Below, one piece after another: positions 55,896 through 64,000 of a stretch of 64,000 bases of DNA. Every line of letters starts with the position of its first letter. Within the stretch, counting starts at the first letter, position 1. Made by a program: the position numbers and the translations under genes. The notes under the pieces are model-generated. The model saw only the letters and a program-made list of their open reading frames with translations. It had not been told where the DNA came from and made no database searches. The DNA lies in the NCBI RefSeq assembly GCF_000620045.1, contig NZ_KK211058.1, positions 65,333-129,332 on the forward strand. The letters are read 5' to 3'. Origin of the DNA: Halomonas halodenitrificans DSM 735 (GTDB lineage Bacteria > Pseudomonadota > Gammaproteobacteria > Pseudomonadales > Halomonadaceae).

Positions 55896-56716
55896 ACGCC
55901 ATCCTGACCATCGCCGGCAAGGAGTTCCGTGACGGCCTGCGCAATCGCTGGGTGCTGGCCATCGCCCTGGTACTGGCCTTCCTCGCCGTGGGGATCGCCT
56001 GGTTCGGTGCCGCCGCCAGCGGCGGGCTGGGCTTCACATCCCTGGCCACGACCCTGGTCAGCCTGGCCACCCTGGCGGTCTTTTTGATCCCGCTGATCGC
56101 CCTGTTGCTGGCCTACGACGCCGTGGTCGGCGAGCAGGAGGCCGGCACCCTGCTGCTGCTGCTCACCTACCCCATCAGCCGCACCCAGCTGCTGCTCGGC
56201 AAGTTCCTCGGCCACGGCCTGATCCTGGGTGCCGCCACGGCGCTGGGTTTCTCCTTCGCCGGGGCGGTGATCGCGATGGGTGCCAAGGGCGTGGCGCTCG
56301 GCGAACTGGCCGCCGGCATGGGTCTGCTGATCGGCAGCAGCATACTGCTCGGCTGGGTGTTTATCGCCTTCGCCTATCTGATCAGCGTCTGGGTCAGCGA
56401 GAAGGCCCGCGCCGCCGGCCTGGCGCTGGTGGTGTGGTTCCTGTTCGTGCTGGTCTTCGACCTGGGCCTGCTGGCGCTGCTGGTCAGCGTCGAGCGGGGC
56501 GGCGACTGGCTGCCCTGGCTGCTGCTGCTCAACCCCACCGAGTGTTTCCGACTGATCAACCTGGCCGGCTTCGAGGCCGCCCGCAGCTATAGCGGCCTGA
56601 CCGCCATCGCCGAGGGCGGCGCCTTCCGGCCCGCCATGGTCACCGCCATCCTGGTGGCCTGGATCGCGGTGCCTCTGGGGCTGGCACTGCTACGCTTCCG
56701 GCGGCGCGCCGCCTAG
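55892..56716 (+). CDS. nosY: NosY, membrane subunit of the NosDFY ABC transporter
   Basis: A 274-aa ABC-2-type permease with six predicted helices: N-terminal ILTIAGKEFRDGLRNRWVL, then repeated Ala/Leu-rich membrane segments. The stretch VGEQEAGTLLLLLTYPISRTQLLLGKFLG is the typical ABC-2 coupling region. It forms the channel with NosF and interacts with periplasmic NosD. nosL follows 46 bp later. Confidence 0.94.
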   Translation: MNAILTIAGKEFRDGLRNRWVLAIALVLAFLAVGIAWFGAAASGGLGFTSLATTLVSLATLAVFLIPLIALLLAYDAVVGEQEAGTLLLLLTYPISRTQLLLGKFLGHGLILGAATALGFSFAGAVIAMGAKGVALGELAAGMGLLIGSSILLGWVFIAFAYLISVWVSEKARAAGLALVVWFLFVLVFDLGLLALLVSVERGGDWLPWLLLLNPTECFRLINLAGFEAARSYSGLTAIAEGGAFRPAMVTAILVAWIAVPLGLALLRFRRRAA

Positions 56717-56762
56717 ATCGTCCCATGCTTTCTTCACCACCTTGCCGACAAGAGACACCGCC

Positions 56763-57302
56763 ATGAAGCGACTCGTCCTGCCACTCCTGCTGCTCTCCAT
56801 CCTGCTGCTCTCCGCCTGCGGCGAATCCGAGCCCGAAACGCTGGCCACCGCCCAGCCCATCGAGGCCGGTGACAGCTGCCACGTCTGCGGCATGCTGATC
56901 TCCGAGCAACCGGGCCCCAAGGGCGAGGCCTTCATGGACAAGCAGGAGCAGCCGCTGAAGTTCTGCTCCACCATGGACCTGTTCGCCTTCCTCAAGCAGC
57001 CCGAGAACGAGACCCGGGTCTCCCACGCCTATGTGCATGACGTGGCGGCGGCCCCCTGGGCCACCCCGGATGACGAGGCCTTCGTACTGGCCAGCGAGGC
57101 GTGGTACCTGGTGGGCCATGACCAACGCGGCGCCATGGGCCACACCCTCGCCTCGTTCGCCGACCGAGCCGACGCCGAGACATTCCGCGAGGAGCACGGC
57201 GGCGAGCTGGTCGGCTTCGACGAAATCGACCTCGAGCTGCTGGGCCGCCTGGGTCGCGGCGAGCTCGGAGACGGCATGGGCGACATGCAACACGCACACT
57301 AA
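56763..57302 (+). CDS. nosL: NosL, copper-chaperone lipoprotein
   Basis: A 179-aa lipoprotein with lipobox LLSAC (Cys20) and the NosL motifs CHVCGMLI and FCSTMDLF, whose Met and Cys residues bind Cu(I) for delivery to apo-NosZ through NosDFY. The ATG at 56763 was chosen because the signal peptide starts there; an upstream TTG would add seven residues. The C-terminus is Gly/His/Met-rich (GDGMGDMQHAH), possibly an extra metal-binding tail. Last recognisable nos gene. Confidence 0.94.
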   Translation: MKRLVLPLLLLSILLLSACGESEPETLATAQPIEAGDSCHVCGMLISEQPGPKGEAFMDKQEQPLKFCSTMDLFAFLKQPENETRVSHAYVHDVAAAPWATPDDEAFVLASEAWYLVGHDQRGAMGHTLASFADRADAETFREEHGGELVGFDEIDLELLGRLGRGELGDGMGDMQHAH

Positions 57303-57390
57303 GTAGAGCGAGCCACGGTCCTCGCGAGCTGCGCGGTGGGGGCCGGCATGCTAGCCTCGGTGCACCGTCACCCGAGGAGAGAACCCCAGG

Positions 57391-57936
57391 ATGCCGTCAC
57401 GCCGTCTTCGTCTCGCTGCCGCCCTGACAGGCCTGGTCCTGGCCGGGCCGGCCGCCGCCGTGCAGTTCAACGTCGCCGAGGTCGAACGCCACGGCGCCTG
57501 GCAGTCGATGACCCTGAGCCTCGGCGAAGAGCGTCTCTACCGCGCCCTGGAAGGCGATAACTACGCCGACGCCCACTTCAGCGTCAATGTCGGCCCCGGC
57601 GCCTGCGACGCCCCCTGGCTGGAGCTACGCGCCGACCTCGGCGAATACCAGCCCCAAAGCCGCCGGGTAAACCGTGTGGCCGCCGATATCCGGGTCGATG
57701 AAAAGACCATTCACTCGGGGCAGGCCGACTTTCGCACCGAACGCGGCGACGATGGCTTCTATGTGCAGTTCGACCTGCCGGAGCAGCCGCTGCTGCTCGA
57801 CGAGATGCGCCGGGGCGAGATTCTTCGCCTGCGCCTGATGCGCGGCCCCGACGATCCCTGGTTCATGGTCTTCTCCCTCGACGGCGCCGGCGAGGCCATG
57901 GATCGCATGATGCAAGCCTGTCGCCCCCGAGAATAA
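57391..57936 (+). CDS. Hypothetical exported protein
   Basis: A 181-aa protein with a clear signal peptide (about 1-23, ending AAA). The mature part is beta-rich with single cysteines in GACDAPW and at the end (QACRPRE), which could form a disulfide. No family recognised. It follows nosL by 88 bp with GAGGAG before the ATG, so it could be transcribed with nos or independently. Homologues placed beside ppiA would argue against a nos role. Confidence 0.6.
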   Translation: MPSRRLRLAAALTGLVLAGPAAAVQFNVAEVERHGAWQSMTLSLGEERLYRALEGDNYADAHFSVNVGPGACDAPWLELRADLGEYQPQSRRVNRVAADIRVDEKTIHSGQADFRTERGDDGFYVQFDLPEQPLLLDEMRRGEILRLRLMRGPDDPWFMVFSLDGAGEAMDRMMQACRPRE

Positions 57937-58010
57937 GCGCCCGCTGACAGCGGTGCCAAGGCGCCGTATGCTGGGTGCCATCATCATTGGACATATCCCG
58001 AGGACCGCCC

Positions 58011-58589
58011 ATGCGACGCCTAGCCCTAGCCCTCCTGACGGCCACCCTGCCCGGCCTGGCCCTGGCCCAAACCGCCGACAAGCCCGATGTGGTGCTGCAT
58101 ACCAGCGAGGGTGACATCGGCATCGAGCTCTACGAGGAGCAGGCGCCACAAAGCGTCGAGAACTTCCTCGCCTACGCCGAATCAGGCCACTACGACGGCA
58201 CCCTCTTTCACCGGGTGATCGACGGCTTCATGATTCAGGGCGGCGGCTTCGACGCCGACTTCGAACAGAAACCGACCCGCGAGCCGATCGAGAACGAGGC
58301 CGACAATGGCCTCAAGAACCGTCGCGGCACCCTGGCCATGGCCCGCACCGGGGCTCCCCACTCGGCCACCTCCCAGTTCTTTATCAACGTCGCCGATAAC
58401 GCCTCCCTGGATCATGTCAGCACACAATCGGGACGCACCTGGGGCTATGCGGTGTTCGGCCGGGTCATCGACGGCATGGAGGTGGTGGACGCCATCAAGC
58501 GCGTGCCCACCGGCAACCAGGGGCCGCATCAGAACGTGCCCAGGACGCCGGTCGTCATCGAGGGCGCCGACGTGGTCGGCGAGCGCTAA
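58011..58589 (+). CDS. ppiA: Periplasmic cyclophilin-type peptidyl-prolyl isomerase
   Basis: A 192-aa cyclophilin with a signal peptide (about 1-20). FHRVIDGFMIQGG and the SATSQFFINVADN block are the active-site signatures, with the catalytic Arg in FHR. The GAVFGRVIDGME-like C-terminal segment is present. The export signal distinguishes it from the cytoplasmic PpiB. ATG at 58011 with GAGGA upstream; 14 bp separate it from the next gene. Confidence 0.92.
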   Translation: MRRLALALLTATLPGLALAQTADKPDVVLHTSEGDIGIELYEEQAPQSVENFLAYAESGHYDGTLFHRVIDGFMIQGGGFDADFEQKPTREPIENEADNGLKNRRGTLAMARTGAPHSATSQFFINVADNASLDHVSTQSGRTWGYAVFGRVIDGMEVVDAIKRVPTGNQGPHQNVPRTPVVIEGADVVGER

Positions 58590-58603
58590 AGGAGGGGGCC
58601 GGC

Positions 58604-58969
58604 GTGGCGACACTGCTGTTCCGACTGGGTAACGTGCCCGAGGAGGAGGCCGACGAGGTACGTCACCTGCTCGAGCAACACGGCTTCGACACCTTCGAGA
58701 GCCGTGCCGGCTTCTGGGGGCTGGGCGTAGCGGCCATCTGGCTGCGCGACAAGGTCGACTACGAGGCCGCCAGGGAGATACTGGACACCTATCAACAGGA
58801 GCTCTCCGAGCGGATTCGCGAGGAGCGCGACGAACTGGCCGAGCGCGGTGAAGTACCAACCCTGTGGGGCCGCCTGCGCCAACATCCCGCGCGCATGTTG
58901 CTGGTTTCCCTGGCGTTGGCAGTGATTCTGACCCTTACCCTGCTGCCCTTCCTGGGCCTGATCGACTGA
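58604..58969 (+). CDS. DUF6164 family membrane protein
   Basis: A 121-aa protein starting with GTG, preceded by GGAGG. The N-terminal part (ATLLFRLGNVPEEEADEVRHLLEQHGFDTFESRAG) looks like a small ACT/PII-like alpha-beta fold. A C-terminal transmembrane helix (MLLVSLALAVILTLTLLPFL) anchors it. The family assignment rests on the recalled pattern of DUF6164 proteins; function unknown. It probably shares a transcript with ppiA. Confidence 0.75.
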   Translation: MATLLFRLGNVPEEEADEVRHLLEQHGFDTFESRAGFWGLGVAAIWLRDKVDYEAAREILDTYQQELSERIREERDELAERGEVPTLWGRLRQHPARMLLVSLALAVILTLTLLPFLGLID

Positions 58970-58990
58970 TACCTGGCCCCCCATACGACG

Positions 58991-59022
58991 ACGCCCCGCC
59001 GGCCATATGGCCGACGGGGCGT
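58991..59022. terminator. Bidirectional hairpin between DUF6164 and ahpF
   Basis: ACGCCCCG-C-CGGCC, loop ATAT, GGCCG-A-CGGGGCGT, a 13-bp stem with one C-A mismatch between convergent genes. No T-run on either side, so termination strength is uncertain. Confidence 0.6.
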
Positions 59023-59048
59023 GAAGCGCAAGCCAGGGGCTCCCTGAA

Positions 59049-60602
59049 TCAGCTGCGGATCAGGTGATCGAAGGCGCCCAGGGCGGCCTTGGAACCCTCG
59101 CCCATGGCGATGACGATCTGCTTGTAGGGCACGGTGGTCACGTCGCCGGCGGCGAAGATGCCCGGCACCGAGGTCATGCCGCGGGCGTCGACGACAATCT
59201 CGCCACGCTCGGAGAGCTCGATGGGCGAGTCCTGGAGCCATTCCGTATTGGGCACCAGGCCGATCTGCACGAATACCCCTTCCAGATCGATCTTGCGGAT
59301 CTCGCCGCTGGCGCGTTCTTCGAAGGTGAGGCCGTTGACGCGCTTGCCATCACCGTTCACCTCGGTGGTACGGGCCCCCAGGATGATCTCCACGTTGGGC
59401 ATGCTGCGCAGCTTCTTCTGCAGCACATCATCGGCGCGCATCTCGTCCATGAATTCGATCAGGGTGACATGGCCGACGATACCGGCCAGGTCGATGGCCG
59501 CCTCGACGCCGGAGTTGCCGCCGCCGATCACCGCCACATGCTTGCCCTTGAACAGCGGACCATCGCAGTGGGGGCAATAGGCCACTCCCTTGTTGCGATA
59601 CTCGGCCTCGCCGGGCACCCCCATCTCGCGCCAGCGGGCACCGGTGGCCAATACCAGGGTCCTGCTCTTGAGGCTCGCACCGGACTCGAACCGTACCTCG
59701 TGCTCCTCACCCGGCTGGCCGGGCGCCAGCTCGACGGCACGCTGCAGGTTCATGATGTCGACCTCATACTCCTTGACATGCTCCTCCAGCGCCGCGGCCA
59801 GCTTGGGGCCTTCGGTATGGGGAACGGAGATAAGGTTCTCGATGGACATGGTATCCAGCACCTGACCACCGAAGCGCTCGGCGGCGACGCCGGTACGAAT
59901 GCCCTTGCGGGCGGCATAGACGGCCGCCGCGGCACCGGCGGGACCACCCCCGATCATCAGGGTATCGAAGGCCGGCTTGTCGCTGAGCTTGGCGGCTTCA
60001 CGCTCGGCGGCACCGGTGTCCACCTTGGCCAGGATCTGCTCCATGCTCATGCGACCCTGGTCGAAGGGCTCGCCATTGAGGTAGATGCTGGGTACCGACA
60101 TCACCTGGCGTTCTTCCACCTCGTCCTGGAACAGTGCCCCGTCGATGGCCACGTGCCGGATCCCCGGATTGAGGATCGCCATCAGGTTCAACGCCTGGAC
60201 CACGTCCGGGCAGTTCTGGCAGGAGAGCGAGAAGTAGGTCTCGAAGGTCAGCTCGCCTTCCAGGCCCTGAATCTGCTCGATCACATCACTGCTGGCCTTG
60301 GGCGGGTGCCCCCCCACCTGCAACAGCGCCAGCACCAGGGAGGTGAACTCGTGCCCCATGGGAATGCCCGCGAAGACCACGCCGGTTTCCTCACCGGGGC
60401 GATTGATCGCGAAGGAGGGGCGGCGTGCATCCTGGCCATCCAGCTTGAGGGTGATCTTGTCGGTCAGACCGACGATATCGTTCAACAGGCCATTCAGCTC
60501 TTGCGACTTGGCGCCGTCATCGAGGGACGCAACGATCTCGAAGGGCTGAGTGACCTTGGCCAGATAGGCCTTGAGCTGAGTTTTCAGATTGTCGTCCAAC
60601 AT
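59049..60602 (-). CDS. ahpF: Alkyl hydroperoxide reductase subunit F
   Basis: A 517-aa flavoprotein that reduces AhpC with NADH. The N-terminal tandem thioredoxin fold has a CQNC site. The thioredoxin-reductase-like part has FAD and NAD sites ([26 protein letters not shown]) and the redox pair in AYCPHCDGP. The ATG at 60602 has AAGGAA eight bases upstream and aligns with E. coli AhpF (MLD-x2-LKTQLKAYL); an ATG six codons earlier lacks this. It is downstream of ahpC, separated by a hairpin. Confidence 0.95.
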   Translation of the reverse strand: MLDDNLKTQLKAYLAKVTQPFEIVASLDDGAKSQELNGLLNDIVGLTDKITLKLDGQDARRPSFAINRPGEETGVVFAGIPMGHEFTSLVLALLQVGGHPPKASSDVIEQIQGLEGELTFETYFSLSCQNCPDVVQALNLMAILNPGIRHVAIDGALFQDEVEERQVMSVPSIYLNGEPFDQGRMSMEQILAKVDTGAAEREAAKLSDKPAFDTLMIGGGPAGAAAAVYAARKGIRTGVAAERFGGQVLDTMSIENLISVPHTEGPKLAAALEEHVKEYEVDIMNLQRAVELAPGQPGEEHEVRFESGASLKSRTLVLATGARWREMGVPGEAEYRNKGVAYCPHCDGPLFKGKHVAVIGGGNSGVEAAIDLAGIVGHVTLIEFMDEMRADDVLQKKLRSMPNVEIILGARTTEVNGDGKRVNGLTFEERASGEIRKIDLEGVFVQIGLVPNTEWLQDSPIELSERGEIVVDARGMTSVPGIFAAGDVTTVPYKQIVIAMGEGSKAALGAFDHLIRS

Positions 60603-60697
60603 GACAGCGTTTTCCTTCATGTTCGGGATTTGAGGTCACGAGCTCGGCGTGCCGCTGCCGGCTGGCAGCGCCATGGGGCTCGTGATGCGTAACGGGA

Positions 60698-60720
60698 CCC
60701 CGGGCGGGGAGTGCCCGGGG
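60698..60720 (-). terminator. Intercistronic hairpin between ahpC and ahpF
   Basis: CCCCGGGC, 7-nt loop, GCCCGGGG, an 8-bp perfect stem in the 163-bp gap. No T-run. It is likely an mRNA stabiliser or attenuator that keeps AhpC in excess of AhpF. Confidence 0.5.
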
Positions 60721-60765
60721 TGGAGTGACAGGACCCGAGAAAGGGGCCTCGCCACGGGGAGGGGC

Positions 60766-61329
60766 TTAGATCTTGCCGACCAGGTCCAGTGACGGCGCCA
60801 GGGTCTCTTCGCCTTCTTCCCACTTGGCCGGGCAGACCTCGTTGGGGTTGGCACGCACGTACTGAGCGGCCTTGACCTTGCGCAGCAGCTCTTCGGCGTT
60901 ACGGCCGATGTTGCCGGCGTTCAGCTCGATGATCTGGATCTTGCCGTCGGGATCGACCACGAAGGTGCCACGCTCGGCGATGCCGTCTTCCTCGATCAGC
61001 ACCTCGAAGTTGCGCGAGATGGTGTGAGTCGGGTCGGCCAGCATCGGATAGGTCAGCTTGCCGATGGTCTCGGAGCTGTCGTGCCACGCCTTGTGGGTGA
61101 AGTGGGTGTCGGTGGAGACACTGTAGATCTCGACGCCCAACTTCTTGAATTCTTCGTAGTTGTCCTGCAGGTCACCCAGCTCGGTGGGGCAGACGAAGGT
61201 AAAGTCGGCCGGATAGAAGAAGAAGATGCTCCACTGACCCTTCATCTGCTCTTCGTTCAGATCGACGAACTCGCCGTTGTGATAGGCGGTGGACTTGAAC
61301 GGCTTGATTTCGGTGTTAAGCAGGGACAT
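60766..61329 (-). CDS. ahpC: Alkyl hydroperoxide reductase subunit C (peroxiredoxin)
   Basis: A 187-aa 2-Cys peroxiredoxin that reduces H2O2 and organic peroxides. The peroxidatic Cys47 lies in FTFVCPTE and the resolving Cys166 in [14 protein letters not shown]-type sensitivity features at the C-terminus resemble bacterial AhpC1. GGAGC precedes the ATG. The 134-bp upstream region contains a TATACT-like -10 on minus (near 61410). An OxyR site was not recognised with confidence. Confidence 0.96.
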   Translation of the reverse strand: MSLLNTEIKPFKSTAYHNGEFVDLNEEQMKGQWSIFFFYPADFTFVCPTELGDLQDNYEEFKKLGVEIYSVSTDTHFTHKAWHDSSETIGKLTYPMLADPTHTISRNFEVLIEEDGIAERGTFVVDPDGKIQIIELNAGNIGRNAEELLRKVKAAQYVRANPNEVCPAKWEEGEETLAPSLDLVGKI

Positions 61330-61463
61330 TCGGTAATGCTCCTTTTTGATGTTGCCTTGGGATGGCTGGAATACACAGGCATGTTAGCCCGTATTGCTCG
61401 ATAGTATAAATTGAATGGGGGCATCAGCTTGATAACTCAACCCTATGGCGATGGTGGGGCGCG

Positions 61464-61868
61464 TCAACCGATGCTCACGGCCTCGCCCCGGCGGTCCAGC
61501 GCCAGGAAGGCGTCGACGTTACCCATCTTCAGCGACTCGACCATGCGCTCGAGCTGCGCCTCGGCCTGCTCGGCGCTCGGCGCTTCGCCACCCTGTCCGG
61601 ACAGGGCTCCGACGAAGACGATATCCCACTCCACACCGGTATTTTGCGATTCCGTCACCAGGCCGGTCATGTCGGTAAGCTCCTCGGGTGCCTTGTCGAC
61701 ACACAGCGCCGGAGTAAGCACGCCTCCTTCACCCTGCTCGAAGCGCTCACGCTGCTCGGCGGTGGGATTATCCGGCAACTCGGCACGCGTGAAGACAAAC
61801 AGCAGGCGCTGAGCGTCGGGCTGCAGACGCGCCTCGTTGAGCAAATCGGAGAAGTTGGTGATGGCCAT
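61464..61868 (-). CDS. Small conserved hypothetical protein upstream of ahpC
   Basis: A 134-aa cytoplasmic protein: AITNFSDLLNEARLQPDAQRLLFVFTRAELPDN at the N-terminus, TPALCVDKAPEEL in the middle, and EWDIVFVGALSGQGG. From memory, similar proteins are labelled ribonucleotide reductase subunit alpha in databases, but nothing here (size, motifs) supports that. GGAGG precedes the ATG at 61868. It is on the same strand as ahpC, 134 bp away, so linkage to peroxide defence is only a possibility. Confidence 0.75.
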   Translation of the reverse strand: MAITNFSDLLNEARLQPDAQRLLFVFTRAELPDNPTAEQRERFEQGEGGVLTPALCVDKAPEELTDMTGLVTESQNTGVEWDIVFVGALSGQGGEAPSAEQAEAQLERMVESLKMGNVDAFLALDRRGEAVSIG

Positions 61869-62085
61869 GCGAAGCCTCCAGGGATTGTCGAAAGAAGAGT
61901 GAGCGCCAGCCTGCCCCCTTTGGAAGCGGCGCTCAAGGGCTGGCTGGCGAATTAGTCGGGTCAAGATGGCGAGAGCAAGACCATTGTCACATTAGGCGCT
62001 TTTCGACAACTAAGAGTCGCCTTTTGTGCTTTATCGATCACGTATCTAGGGGACACTCTCTGCAATGTTTCGCAAGGAGGTCCCT

Positions 62086-62994
62086 ATGAACCGTAACGTC
62101 ATCCTGACCTGCGCCGTTACCGGCGCGGGCGATACTGCCGGCAAGAATCCCAATGTCCCGGTGACGCCCAGGCAAATTGCCGACAGCTGCATCGAAGCCG
62201 CTCGAGCGGGTGCCAGCATCGCGCACATCCATGTACGCGACCCGGAAACCGGCGGTATCAGCCATTCCGTGGATCACTTTCGTGAGGTGATGGAGCGGGT
62301 CCGTGAGGCGGATACCGACATTGTCATGAACATCACCGCCGGCGGCGGCGGCGACTGGACGCCGGACCCCAGCGACCCGACACGCGGCGGTCCGGGAACC
62401 GATATTCAGACCCCGGCCCAGCGCCACGAGCCGGTGGGCGAGCTGCTGCCGGAGCTGTGTACTCTGGACTGCGGCAGCCTCAACTTCGGCGACATGGTCT
62501 ACGTCAACACCGCCGACTGGCTACGCGAACATGCGCGCCTGGTGCAACAGGCCGGCGTCAAGCCGGAGCTGGAATGCTTCGACCTGGGCCACGTCTGGTT
62601 TGCCCGCCAGCTGCAGCAGGAAGGGCTGATCGACGGCGATCCGCTCTACCAGCTGTGCCTGGGCATTCCCTGGGGCGCCGAGGCGGATACCGAGACCATG
62701 CTGGCCATGCGCAACAAGCTGCCACAAGACGCCAACTGGGCAGCCTTCGGCATCGGCCGTCATCAGATGCCCATGGTCGCCCAGGCCATGCTGCTCGGTG
62801 GCCATGCCCGGGTCGGCCTGGAAGACAACCTCATGCTCAAGAAAGGTGAGTTGGCGACCAACGGTGGCCTGGTCGAGAAGGCCGGTGGCATCATCGAAAA
62901 CCTCGGCGGACGGGTCATGACTCCGGCCGAAACTCGCGCGCACCTCAAGCTGCGCGACCCGAGCACCGGCAAGATCGCGGGAGGTGAGGCATGA
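62086..62994 (+). CDS. BKACE-family enzyme, probable 3-dehydrocarnitine cleavage enzyme
   Basis: A 302-aa TIM-barrel protein of the beta-keto acid cleavage (DUF849) family. [11 protein letters not shown] at the N-terminus, the metal-binding [11 protein letters not shown] (HxH) and VGLEDN near the C-terminus are family signatures. These enzymes react a beta-keto acid with acetyl-CoA. Because carnitine dehydrogenase follows with a four-base overlap, the likely reaction is dehydrocarnitine plus acetyl-CoA to betainyl-CoA and acetoacetate. AAGGAGG precedes the ATG at 62086; the upstream ATG at 62065 is rejected. Confidence 0.88.
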   Translation: MNRNVILTCAVTGAGDTAGKNPNVPVTPRQIADSCIEAARAGASIAHIHVRDPETGGISHSVDHFREVMERVREADTDIVMNITAGGGGDWTPDPSDPTRGGPGTDIQTPAQRHEPVGELLPELCTLDCGSLNFGDMVYVNTADWLREHARLVQQAGVKPELECFDLGHVWFARQLQQEGLIDGDPLYQLCLGIPWGAEADTETMLAMRNKLPQDANWAAFGIGRHQMPMVAQAMLLGGHARVGLEDNLMLKKGELATNGGLVEKAGGIIENLGGRVMTPAETRAHLKLRDPSTGKIAGGEA

Positions 62995-63950
62995 GCCAGC
63001 AACTGAGCGTTATCGGTACCGGCGTCATCGGCAACGGCTGGATCGCCCGGGCGCTGGCCCAGGGTTGGGACGTGATCGCCTTTGACCCGGCCCCGGAGGC
63101 CGAGGTGCGCACCCGGGAATTCGTTGCCAACGCCTGGCACTCACTGACTCGTGCAGGGCTGGCCGAGGGTGCAAGTCCCGAGCGGTTGACCTTTGTCGAC
63201 AGCCTGGAAGCGGCGGTCGAAGGCGCCGACCTGATCCAGGAAAACGTGCCCGAGCGTCTCGAGCTCAAGCGCGAGATCCTCGCTGACATCGATGCCGTTG
63301 CGGCGCCGGAGGCGATCATCGGCTCGTCCACCTCGGGTTTCAAGCCCAGCGATCTTCAACAGGATTGCACCAATATTCCCGGACGAGTGATCGTCGCTCA
63401 CCCCTTCAACCCGGTCTATCTACTGCCGCTGGTGGAGCTGGTAGGCGGCGAGGCCACCACCATGACGGCGCACATCGAGTGCGCCCAGTCGCTCTACCAG
63501 GCACTGGCCATGCGGCCGCTGGTGGTACGTCGCGAGATCGAAGGGCACATCGCCGACCGCCTGATGGAGGCACTGTGGCGCGAGGCGCTGCATCTGGTCA
63601 ACGACGGCGTGGCCACCACCGAGGAAATCGACGCCGCCGTGGTCTACGGCTGTGGCCTGCGCTGGTCGCTGATGGGAACCTTCCTGACCTTCCACCTGGC
63701 CGGCGGCGACGCGGGCATGCGCCACATGCTCGAGCAGTTCGGTCCGGCGCTGAAACTGCCGTGGACCAAGCTCGAAGCCCCGGAGCTTACCGACGAGCTG
63801 ATCGACAAGGTCGTCGAAGGCTGCGAATTTCAGGCGGCCGACCGACCTGTTGCCGAGCTCGACCGCCGCCGCGACGACTTCCTGGTCGAACTGCTCGGCC
63901 TGGTGCAGAAGTACTGGCCCGAGGCCGAAGGCCTCGAAGGACGCATCTGA
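62991..63950 (+). CDS. lcdH: L-carnitine 3-dehydrogenase
   Basis: A 319-aa 3-hydroxyacyl-CoA-dehydrogenase-like enzyme oxidising L-carnitine to 3-dehydrocarnitine with NAD. The dinucleotide motif [12 protein letters not shown] (about 9-20), [12 protein letters not shown], the catalytic-region [19 protein letters not shown] and the C-terminal dimer domain ([16 protein letters not shown]) are typical of the family's carnitine dehydrogenases. It overlaps the preceding BKACE gene (ATGA) and its stop overlaps the next start (TGATG). Confidence 0.92.
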   Translation: MSQQLSVIGTGVIGNGWIARALAQGWDVIAFDPAPEAEVRTREFVANAWHSLTRAGLAEGASPERLTFVDSLEAAVEGADLIQENVPERLELKREILADIDAVAAPEAIIGSSTSGFKPSDLQQDCTNIPGRVIVAHPFNPVYLLPLVELVGGEATTMTAHIECAQSLYQALAMRPLVVRREIEGHIADRLMEALWREALHLVNDGVATTEEIDAAVVYGCGLRWSLMGTFLTFHLAGGDAGMRHMLEQFGPALKLPWTKLEAPELTDELIDKVVEGCEFQAADRPVAELDRRRDDFLVELLGLVQKYWPEAEGLEGRI

Positions 63951-64000
63951 TGGCGCTGCTGGAAACCCGGGTCGCGCCGGAGTGGGTGGACTACAACGGC
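63950..64000 (+). CDS. Start of a hot-dog thioesterase, probable betainyl-CoA thioesterase (truncated by window)
   Basis: Seventeen codons are visible ([17 protein letters not shown]). The VxPEWVDYNG segment is the typical beginning of 4-hydroxybenzoyl-CoA-type thioesterases, in which the Asp/Asn region is catalytic. Coupled to lcdH by a one-base overlap, it would release glycine betaine from betainyl-CoA. The identification rests on this short stretch and the context. Confidence 0.6.
   Translation, partial: MALLETRVAPEWVDYNG

Noticed and set aside
61330..61463. OxyR operator upstream of ahpC
   Set aside because: Single ATAG-like pieces occur but the four-part ATAGnt spacing pattern is not met.

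Overview
The window reads as a chromosomal segment of a GC-rich, moderately halophilic gammaproteobacterium, most likely Halomonas or a close relative (Halomonadaceae). This is inferred from gene content and order: hemCDXY, argH-lptM-lysA-dapF-DUF484-xerC-yigB, a clade I nos cluster, several TRAP transporters, and carnitine-to-betaine genes. No tRNA, rRNA, CRISPR array or prophage was recognised. The only mobile element is one complete IS481-family insertion.

Layout, left to right. (1) 1-594 is the 3' end of a secreted protein built of tandem Ig-like repeats. (2) 648-5251 (minus) is a torECAD operon for TMAO respiration, including a 58-aa torE. (3) 5703-8084 is a two-gene carboxy(nor)spermidine dehydrogenase/decarboxylase pathway. 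(4) 8101-12291 holds a TSUP permease, gap, and the divergent pykA-mgsA pair, with a possible HexR operator between gap and pykA. (5) 12323-15708 holds a tandem pair of Fluc/CrcB fluoride channel subunits and a YbiO-like MscS channel with a strong terminator. (6) 15805-16845 is an IS481 element with a 6-bp ACTAGA duplication. (7) 17075-21549 (minus) is hemCDXY. (8) 21828-27926 is the arginine/lysine/cell-division operon, convergent with engB. (9) 28764-34456 holds cytochrome c4, dsbA, an exo/endonuclease-family protein, an orphan TRAP QM pair, thiD and dtd, followed by a hairpin-rich inverted-repeat element.

(10) 34695-40759 holds the ABC-F protein yheS, a TIGR02444 protein, and a TRAP QM pair convergent with its probable binding protein across a structured double-terminator region. 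(11) 40989-45011 holds an FKBP, a PHB-depolymerase-like hydrolase, a SCO protein with a His/Met-rich partner, and an AEC permease. (12) 45078-45195 is a possible sRNA gene. (13) 45198-57302 is the denitrification block: hemN and nnrS on minus; DUF454, nsrR, a cytochrome c and nosRZDFYL on plus. NsrR-like half-sites and an FNR-like box tie it together. (14) 57391-58969 holds a hypothetical protein, ppiA and a DUF6164 gene. (15) 59049-61868 holds ahpF, ahpC and a small conserved hypothetical. (16) 62086-64000 is the start of a carnitine catabolic operon (BKACE, carnitine dehydrogenase, thioesterase).

Taken together, the window equips the cell for anaerobic respiration on TMAO and N2O. NO sensing by NsrR and oxygen sensing by an FNR/ANR protein probably coordinate nnrS, hemN and nos. 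The hem genes, DsbA, c-type cytochromes and SCO supply cofactors and redox maturation. The carnitine genes would yield glycine betaine, a compatible solute suited to a halophile. Where start codons were moved from the longest open frame, the ribosome-binding site or family alignment that decided it is stated.
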